64,000 nucleotides of DNA from Actinomadura rayongensis. Its GTDB lineage: Bacteria > Actinomycetota > Actinomycetes > Streptosporangiales > Streptosporangiaceae. The translations under genes were made by a program, and so were the position numbers. Positions 59,163 to 64,000 of this stretch are shown one piece after another. A model generated the notes under the pieces. It worked only from the letters and a program-made list of their open reading frames with translations. It ran no database searches and had not been told where the DNA came from. Location: assembly GCF_009831215.1 (NCBI RefSeq), contig NZ_WUTW01000001.1:558001-622000 (forward strand), given 5' to 3'. Position 1 is the first letter of the stretch; each line of letters opens with the position of its first letter.

Positions 59163-59563
59163 GACGCGCGCTCATCGGCGGTTCGCTCATCGCCGGACTC
59201 GGCGTGGCCGTCACGCTCATCGCGCTGCTCGCCGGCGGATCGTCGGCGCAGTCGTACATCAAGAGCCACTACAGCCGGATCGGTGTCGGCACGTACCGAT
59301 CGCCGTACCCGCCGGCCGTGGTCGCGCGGCAGATCGTCAAGAAGAAGAGGCCGTACGACCGCGCGTACGACCCGAGCGGGATCTTCCTGCGGTACCGGTC
59401 GGAGATCGTCGGGATCCTGCCGGACGGACGCGGCAGCCGCATCACCGTCGAGGACCCCGATCGCGGATACCGGCACTACCACTCGTACGTCGGCGGACGG
59501 TGGGGCGGCTACCACGGCCACATCTCGACCTTCCGCGGCGGCGGCCCGGGGAGCGGCAAGTGA
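59159..59563 (+). CDS. DUF4247 protein
   Basis: 134 residues from ATG 59159. N-terminal helix (about 8-27), then 'YIKSHYSRIGVGTYRSPYPPAVVARQI' (in part), 'IFLRYRSEIVGILP' and a His/Tyr/Gly-rich tail ('RGYRHYHSYVGGRWGGYHGHIS'). The outward-facing tail might bind metal or polyamine-rich surfaces. Overlaps the next gene (GTGA). Confidence 0.85.
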   Translation: MRRALIGGSLIAGLGVAVTLIALLAGGSSAQSYIKSHYSRIGVGTYRSPYPPAVVARQIVKKKRPYDRAYDPSGIFLRYRSEIVGILPDGRGSRITVEDPDRGYRHYHSYVGGRWGGYHGHISTFRGGGPGSGK

Positions 59564-60306
59564 AACTGTTCCGCAGTCCCGGCTTCTGGATCGTCGCGGT
59601 CATCGCCGTGATCATCGGGTTCTCCGTCCTGCCCGGCGCGTTCGGCGGGGACGACGGCCTGGAACCGACCGCGCAGGTCTTCCAGCCCGCCGACACGACG
59701 CGCCTGATCGGCCGCCTGTCCGCCGCGCAGCAGGCGCAGGGCGTCTGCTACGGCTACGTCGTCGACTCCGACCTGCACGGCAGCTGGGGCACCGGCCTCA
59801 CCGACCCGCGCGGGCTGAGCCAGGAGGACATGGCGAACCAGGACGTCCAGTACGCGTCCGGCCTCGGCGACCGCACCGACCCGCGGACCGTGCCCGAGCA
59901 GTGCCCGCGCTGGGTGGTCATCGTCGCCGAGTACGACTACACGTCCTACGACGAGGAGTGGACGTCGGTGTCGGTGCGCGCCGTCGACAACATCGGGCTG
60001 GCGCAGACGCTCCCGAACGGCGTCCTCGCCGACCTCGGCCTCACCGGCAAGGACCTGGTCGCGCCGGACGGCATCGCGCGGCTCGCCGACGTCGTCACCT
60101 CGGCGCCGCTGCTGACGGCGCAGGCCGGCCTCGCGCCCGCCGTCCCGCCGGCCTCCGGCACGGGCGGCACGCCCACCGGGGACCACATCTCCGACGCGAG
60201 CGACGCCGGACGGTACGTCCCCGTCGTCCTCGGGGTCATCCTCGCCGTCGCCGGTCTCACCTGGATCGTCGTCGCAGCCTTCCGGAGCAGGAGGAACGCC
60301 ACATGA
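59560..60306 (+). CDS. Bitopic membrane protein of the spermidine-synthase operon
   Basis: 248 residues from GTG 59560. Helix near each end (about 9-28 and 218-240) with an extracytoplasmic domain between, containing one Cys pair ('QGVCYGYV', 'PEQCPRW'), 'VVIVAEYDYTSYDEEW' and a Pro/Gly/Thr linker. Family not recognised, but gene order matches DUF4247 operons. Stop overlaps the DUF350 start. Confidence 0.75.
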   Translation: MKLFRSPGFWIVAVIAVIIGFSVLPGAFGGDDGLEPTAQVFQPADTTRLIGRLSAAQQAQGVCYGYVVDSDLHGSWGTGLTDPRGLSQEDMANQDVQYASGLGDRTDPRTVPEQCPRWVVIVAEYDYTSYDEEWTSVSVRAVDNIGLAQTLPNGVLADLGLTGKDLVAPDGIARLADVVTSAPLLTAQAGLAPAVPPASGTGGTPTGDHISDASDAGRYVPVVLGVILAVAGLTWIVVAAFRSRRNAT

Positions 60307-60728
60307 ACAGCGTCGTCCACGAGAGCGGGGCGGCCCTCGCCTACGGAGCCGTCGGCATCGCGCTGATGGCGCTCGGTTATCTCGTCGTGGAGGTCACCAC
60401 GCCGGGCAGACTGGGCGACCAGATCTGGCTGGAGCGCAACCGGGGCGCCGCGCTGATCCTCGCGGCCAAGCTCCTCGGCGTCGGGACGATCGTCGCGACC
60501 GCCATCGTCACCAGCGACGACGGGCTCGCGCAGGGGCTGCTCGACACGAGCGTGTTCGGCGTCCTCGGCATCGTCCTGACGGTCGTCGCGTTCTACCTGC
60601 TCGACCTGCTGACGCCCGGCAAGCTCGGCGCGACGATCGTCGCGTCGGACGTCCTGCACCCGGCCTGCTGGGTCGTGGCGGCGGCCGACCTCGCCACGGC
60701 GGGAATCGTCGCCGCCGCGATCTCCTAG
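60303..60728 (+). CDS. DUF350 membrane protein
   Basis: 141 residues from ATG 60303. Four helices in two repeats of the DUF350 type ('GYLVVEVTTPGRLGDQI', 'YLLDLLTPGKLGATIV'), each ending in a 'TPG-x-LG' turn. Seen beside spermidine-synthase-like genes. TAGTG overlap with the next gene. Confidence 0.9.
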   Translation: MNSVVHESGAALAYGAVGIALMALGYLVVEVTTPGRLGDQIWLERNRGAALILAAKLLGVGTIVATAIVTSDDGLAQGLLDTSVFGVLGIVLTVVAFYLLDLLTPGKLGATIVASDVLHPACWVVAAADLATAGIVAAAIS

Positions 60729-62497
60729 TGGAGACCCCCGCGACGGCTGCGACGGACGGCGCAGAGCGCGGCCCGGCGAGCGGTGCGGGCGCAGGCCCGG
60801 CGGGCGGTGCGGGTGCCGGCCCGGCGGACCGAGCCGGAGGCGACGCCTCGGGCGGTGCGGGAGGCGACGCTTCGGGCGGTGCGGTGGACCGTGCGGGAGG
60901 CGACGCCTCGGGTGGTGCGGTGCGCGACGTGAGCGGCGACCGTGCGGGGTTGCGGGTGCCTGCTCGCGTCGCGCGGACGCTCGTCCTCGCGGCCGTTTTC
61001 GCGTGCGCGGCGTGCGGGCTCGTCTATGAGCTGGCGCTCGTCGCGCTCGGGAGCTATCTGGTCGGGAACTCGGTCACGCAGGCGTCGATCGTCCTGTCGG
61101 TGATGGTGTTCGCGATGGGGATCGGGTCGCTGACCGCCAAGCCGCTCCAGAAGCACCCGGTCGTTGCATTTGCAGTCGTCGAAGGCGCGCTCGCACTCGT
61201 CGGTGGGCTGTCGGTGCTCATGCTCTACGCCGCGTTCTCGTGGCTGGACGTGTACGTGCCGGTGCTTGTCCTCATCGCGTTCGCGGTCGGGGCGCTGATC
61301 GGCGCGGAGATCCCGCTGCTCATGACGCTGCTGCAGCGCATCCGGCGGCAGGACGCGGGCAGCGCCGTCGCGGACCTGTTCGCCGCCGACTATGTGGGCG
61401 CGCTCGTCGGCGGGCTCGCCTTCCCGTTCCTGTTGCTTCCGCACTTCGGGCACATCAAGGGCGCGCTGCTCGTCGGCGGGGTGAACGCGGTCGCCGGGAT
61501 CGCGGTCGTGCTGTGGCTGTTCCGGGGCCAGGTCGCACGGGCGGCGCGCGCCGGGCTGTGGGCGGGGATGGCGCTCGTCCTCGCCGTCCTCGGCGCGACG
61601 TACGCGCTGGCCGGACGGTTCGAGGAGTCGTCCCGGCAGGCCCTCTACGACGCGCCGATCGCGTTCGACCGGCAGACGCCGTACCAGGAGATCACCATCA
61701 CGCGGGCGCTGTCGCTGGCGGGACGTCCGGACGTCCGGCTGTTCCTGAACGGCGACCTGCAGTTCTCCTCGGTGGACGAGTACCGGTACCACGAGGCGCT
61801 CGTCCATCCAGCGCTCGCCGGGCCGCGCGGGCGCGTGCTCATCCTCGGCGGCGGGGACGGGCTGGCGATGCGCGAGGTGCTGAAGTACCCGGACGTCCGG
61901 TCGGCGACGCTCGTCGAACTGGACCCGGAGATGCTGCGCCTGGCCCGCACGTATCCGGATCTGGTCGCATTGAACCACCATGCATTCGCCGATCCGCGTG
62001 TGCATCTGGTGACGGCCGACGCGTTCTCGTGGCTGCGCGGCCTCCGGCAGCAGTTCGACACCGTCATCGTGGACATGCCGGACCCGGACGAGGTGGCGAC
62101 CGCCAAGCTCTACTCGCTGGAGTTCTACGGCCTCGTCCGGCGGACGCTCGCGCCGGGCGCGCGGATGGTCGTCCAGTCGGGCAGCCCGTACTTCGCGCCG
62201 AAGTCGTTCTGGAGCATCCAGAAGACGATCGCGGCGGCGGGGTTCGCGACGACGCCGTACCACGTGGACGTCCCGTCGTTCGGCGACTGGGGCTACGTCC
62301 TCGCCGCGCCCGGGACGGAGCCGCCGGCGCTGCGGCTGGACCCGCGCGTCGCGTCCGGCCTGCGCTACCTGGACGGCTCGGTGCTCGCGGCGGCGACGGT
62401 GTTCGGCAAGGACGTCCGGCGCCGCGACGTCGAGATCAACACGCTCGACCACCCCCGCCTCGTCGGCTACGAGGACCAGGAGTGGAAGAACGCCTAG
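60728..62497 (+). CDS. speE: Membrane-bound polyamine aminopropyltransferase (spermidine synthase)
   Basis: 589 residues from GTG 60728; a start nearer the first helix cannot be excluded. A low-complexity head (1-76) carries three copies of 'GGDASGGA'. Seven or so helices (about 85-300) follow, then a spermidine-synthase domain (about 315-580) with 'LFLNGDLQFSSVDEYRYHEALVHPAL' (in part), SAM-like 'VLILGGGDGLAMREVLKY', 'TLVELDPEM' and 'DTVIVDMPDPDE'. Similar proteins transfer aminopropyl groups from decarboxylated SAM. Confidence 0.9.
   Translation: METPATAATDGAERGPASGAGAGPAGGAGAGPADRAGGDASGGAGGDASGGAVDRAGGDASGGAVRDVSGDRAGLRVPARVARTLVLAAVFACAACGLVYELALVALGSYLVGNSVTQASIVLSVMVFAMGIGSLTAKPLQKHPVVAFAVVEGALALVGGLSVLMLYAAFSWLDVYVPVLVLIAFAVGALIGAEIPLLMTLLQRIRRQDAGSAVADLFAADYVGALVGGLAFPFLLLPHFGHIKGALLVGGVNAVAGIAVVLWLFRGQVARAARAGLWAGMALVLAVLGATYALAGRFEESSRQALYDAPIAFDRQTPYQEITITRALSLAGRPDVRLFLNGDLQFSSVDEYRYHEALVHPALAGPRGRVLILGGGDGLAMREVLKYPDVRSATLVELDPEMLRLARTYPDLVALNHHAFADPRVHLVTADAFSWLRGLRQQFDTVIVDMPDPDEVATAKLYSLEFYGLVRRTLAPGARMVVQSGSPYFAPKSFWSIQKTIAAAGFATTPYHVDVPSFGDWGYVLAAPGTEPPALRLDPRVASGLRYLDGSVLAAATVFGKDVRRRDVEINTLDHPRLVGYEDQEWKNA
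60836..60920 (+). repeat. Short tandem/interspersed repeat in the spermidine synthase head
   Basis: A unit close to GGAGGCGACGCCTCGGGCGG TGCGG occurs at about 60836, 60860 and 60896, encoding AGGDASGGA-like units in a disordered head. Such repeats may vary in number between strains. Confidence 0.7.
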
Positions 62498-63201
62498 TCG
62501 TTCGGGACGGTGCGCCGGATCGCGTCGTCCACCGCCCGCTGGAACGACGTCACCAGTGACTGGATCAACAGCGGTTTGAGCCGCGCCGACAGTTCCAGCA
62601 GCCGCTCCCGTTCCTCAGGGGGACGACCCCGCTCCCGGTACGGGCGAACGACGGTCTCCTGAAAGACGCCCTGCAGTTCGTCCGCCAGCGCGGCCGTGTA
62701 GCGCTCCAGGACGCGGTGGGCCGCGACGAGCGTGTCCAGCGGCATCGGCAGGTCCGCCAGCTCCGCGCCGACGCCGAGCAGGGCGGGGTTCGCGACGCGG
62801 ACCCGGTCGCCGTCCGGCGCGTCGACGACGCCGAGCGCGGCGAGCCTGCGCAGCGCGTCGTCGTCCAGATGGCGCCCGGCGCGGCGGTCCAGCTCGTGGC
62901 GGTCCATCTCCTCGGGCCGCTCGGGCGCCCAGGGGGACAGCAGCGCGCGCTGCAGCGCGACGTCCTCGGGCGGCGCGTCGGCGGGGATCCGCGCGACGTG
63001 CTTCTCGATCGCCGCGAGCGTCAGCCCGAGCGCCTGCAGTTCCCGGACGAGTTCGAGCCGCGCGAGGTGCTCGGGGCCGTAGAGCCCGGTGCGTCCGCGC
63101 AGCTTCGGCGGCGGCAGCAGGCCCCGGCCCGCGTAGAACCGGACGGTCCGGACGCTGACCCCGGCGCGGGACGCCAGCTCGTCGATCGTGAGATCGGCCA
63201 T
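62494..63201 (-). CDS. MerR-family regulator
   Basis: 235 residues from ATG 63201. N-terminal MerR HTH: 'LTIDELASRAGVSVRTVRFYAGRGLLPPP', wing 'GRTGLYGPEHLARLELVRELQALGLTLAAIE' (in part). A C-terminal all-helical domain follows, without Cys metal sites. Divergent from an acyl-CoA dehydrogenase gene, so it probably controls fatty or branched-chain acyl-CoA catabolism through the operator at 63224. Confidence 0.9.
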   Translation of the reverse strand: MADLTIDELASRAGVSVRTVRFYAGRGLLPPPKLRGRTGLYGPEHLARLELVRELQALGLTLAAIEKHVARIPADAPPEDVALQRALLSPWAPERPEEMDRHELDRRAGRHLDDDALRRLAALGVVDAPDGDRVRVANPALLGVGAELADLPMPLDTLVAAHRVLERYTAALADELQGVFQETVVRPYRERGRPPEERERLLELSARLKPLLIQSLVTSFQRAVDDAIRRTVPND

Positions 63202-63223
63202 GTCGCTCCCCGGGGCTCGTCTA

Positions 63224-63244
63224 TGTGACAGTCCTAGTGTTACA
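63224..63244 (+). promoter_or_regulatory. Probable MerR operator in the divergent promoter
   Basis: TGTGACA-N7-TGTTACA, an inverted repeat with one mismatch, lies between the divergent MerR and acyl-CoA dehydrogenase starts. The 89-base gap (63202-63290) is much lower in GC than its flanks, as expected for a promoter region. Confidence 0.6.
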
Positions 63245-63290
63245 TTCATTCTGTATCAGCGCATGCTTACACCCTGGGAGGGGCGCCGCG

Positions 63291-64000
63291 ATGGCACGCG
63301 AGATCTTCACCGCCGAGCACGAGGCCTTCCGCGACGTGGTGCGGTCCTTCATCGAGAAGGAGATCGCCCCTTACCACGGGCAGTGGGAGAAGGACGGGAT
63401 CGTTTCCCGCGACGTGTGGCGCGCGGCCGGCCGGCAGGGGCTTCTCGGCATCGACATGCCCGAGGAGTACGGGGGCGGCGGGAACACCGACTACCGGTAT
63501 TACGTGGTGCTGAACGAGGAACTGGCCAAGGCCGGGATCCACGGGCCGGGATTCTCCGTCCACAACGACATCAACGGCGGTTACCTGCGCTCGCTCGCGA
63601 CGGACGAGCAGAAGGCGCGCTGGCTGCCCGGCTACTGCTCCGGCGAAATCATCACCGGCATTGCGATGACCGAGCCGTCCGCCGGTTCGGACCTCCAGGG
63701 CATCAAGTCGACGGCGATCCGGGACGGCGACCACTATGTTCTGAACGGCTCCAAGACGTTCATCTCCAACGGCATTCTGGCCGACCTCGTCATCGTCGTC
63801 GCGAAGACCGACCCGTCCGCCGGCGCGCACGGCGTGAGCCTTCTCGTGGTCGAGCGCGGAATGGACGGCTTCACGCGCGGACGCAACCTCGACAAGATCG
63901 GCATGCACGCCCAGGACACCGCCGAACTGTTCTTCGACAACGTCCGCGTCCCGGCGAACAACCTGCTCGGCGAAGAGGGCCAGGGCTTCGTCTACCTCAT
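63291..64000 (+). CDS. Acyl-CoA dehydrogenase, C-terminus cut off
   Basis: 236 residues visible from ATG 63291 (GGGAGGGG upstream); the gene runs off the window. N-terminal helical domain 'FRDVVRSFIEKEIAPYHGQWEKDG', then FAD-binding beta domain with 'GIAMTEPSAGSDLQGIKSTA', 'LNGSKTFISNG' and 'GMHAQDTAELFFDNVRVP'. The catalytic Glu region lies beyond the edge. Oxidises acyl-CoA with FAD. Controlled, probably, by the divergent MerR gene. Confidence 0.95.
   Translation, partial: MAREIFTAEHEAFRDVVRSFIEKEIAPYHGQWEKDGIVSRDVWRAAGRQGLLGIDMPEEYGGGGNTDYRYYVVLNEELAKAGIHGPGFSVHNDINGGYLRSLATDEQKARWLPGYCSGEIITGIAMTEPSAGSDLQGIKSTAIRDGDHYVLNGSKTFISNGILADLVIVVAKTDPSAGAHGVSLLVVERGMDGFTRGRNLDKIGMHAQDTAELFFDNVRVPANNLLGEEGQGFVYL

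Noticed and set aside
1..64000. tRNA, rRNA, insertion sequences, attachment sites, CRISPR
   Set aside because: I searched by eye for their hallmarks and saw none. A covariance-model scan would settle RNA genes.

Overview
The window is very GC-rich, with strong G/C bias at third codon positions, many GTG starts, four-base ATGA/GTGA/TGATG gene overlaps, a complete mce operon, actinobacterial Ser/Thr kinases with extracellular sensor domains, a SAV_2336-type vWA protein and an S-adenosyl methyltransferase of the DUF574 family. Together these point to a filamentous actinomycete, probably Streptosporangiales (Actinomadura-like). The genus is inference. I saw no rRNA, tRNA, CRISPR array, transposase or phage gene.

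Region 1 (about 1-24117) is an extended Tad/Flp pilus island. A partial kinase and a DUF4282 membrane protein (minus strand) are followed by the core machine: a Zn-ribbon protein, CpaB, an in-frame CpaE/TadZ-TadE fusion, TadE, the CpaF ATPase, TadB and TadC. Next come a DesK-like histidine kinase, a NarL-type response regulator and the Flp pilin. Around and after the core lie an OmpA-like lipoprotein, a receptor kinase, a TadG-like protein fused to an NlpC/P60 cell-wall hydrolase, lipoproteins and small membrane proteins. Two proteins here start with a complete Flp-pilin-like module. One continues into a Hint autoprotease and a CdiA-type tRNase toxin, followed by a small putative immunity gene. 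The other continues into a beta-rich repeat region. A 14-bp inverted repeat (GGGYCC-NN-GGRCCC) recurs upstream of most transcription units here, usually 23-24 bp before a TAnnnT -10 box. This suggests one regulon, perhaps controlled by the encoded two-component system. TetR, lipoprotein and lytic transglycosylase genes close the region.

Region 2 (24200-34132) is an mce lipid-import operon: leader peptide, yrbE-A, yrbE-B, mceA to mceF, an Mce-associated protein and a MarR regulator. No MceG-type ATPase is present in the window.

Region 3 (34154-42201, minus) is a three-gene conflict-type system: a trypsin-like protease with a VMAP-C-like region, a MoxR AAA+ ATPase, and an 1822-residue vWA protein that also carries two cyclase-like domains, a degenerate EccC/FtsK-like domain and a long TPR tail.

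Region 4 (42202-64000) is mixed. It holds a roughly 0.9-kb stretch with no supportable gene, a DUF574 methyltransferase, a kinase/PknH-sensor-like/secreted-protein operon, a YnfA-type protein, an oxidoreductase, a hydrolase, a TNT-domain protein with duplicated N-terminal domains, several metabolic genes, fdxA-dapC, a DUF4178-DUF2617-DUF4247-DUF350-spermidine synthase operon, and a divergent MerR/acyl-CoA dehydrogenase pair cut by the window end.
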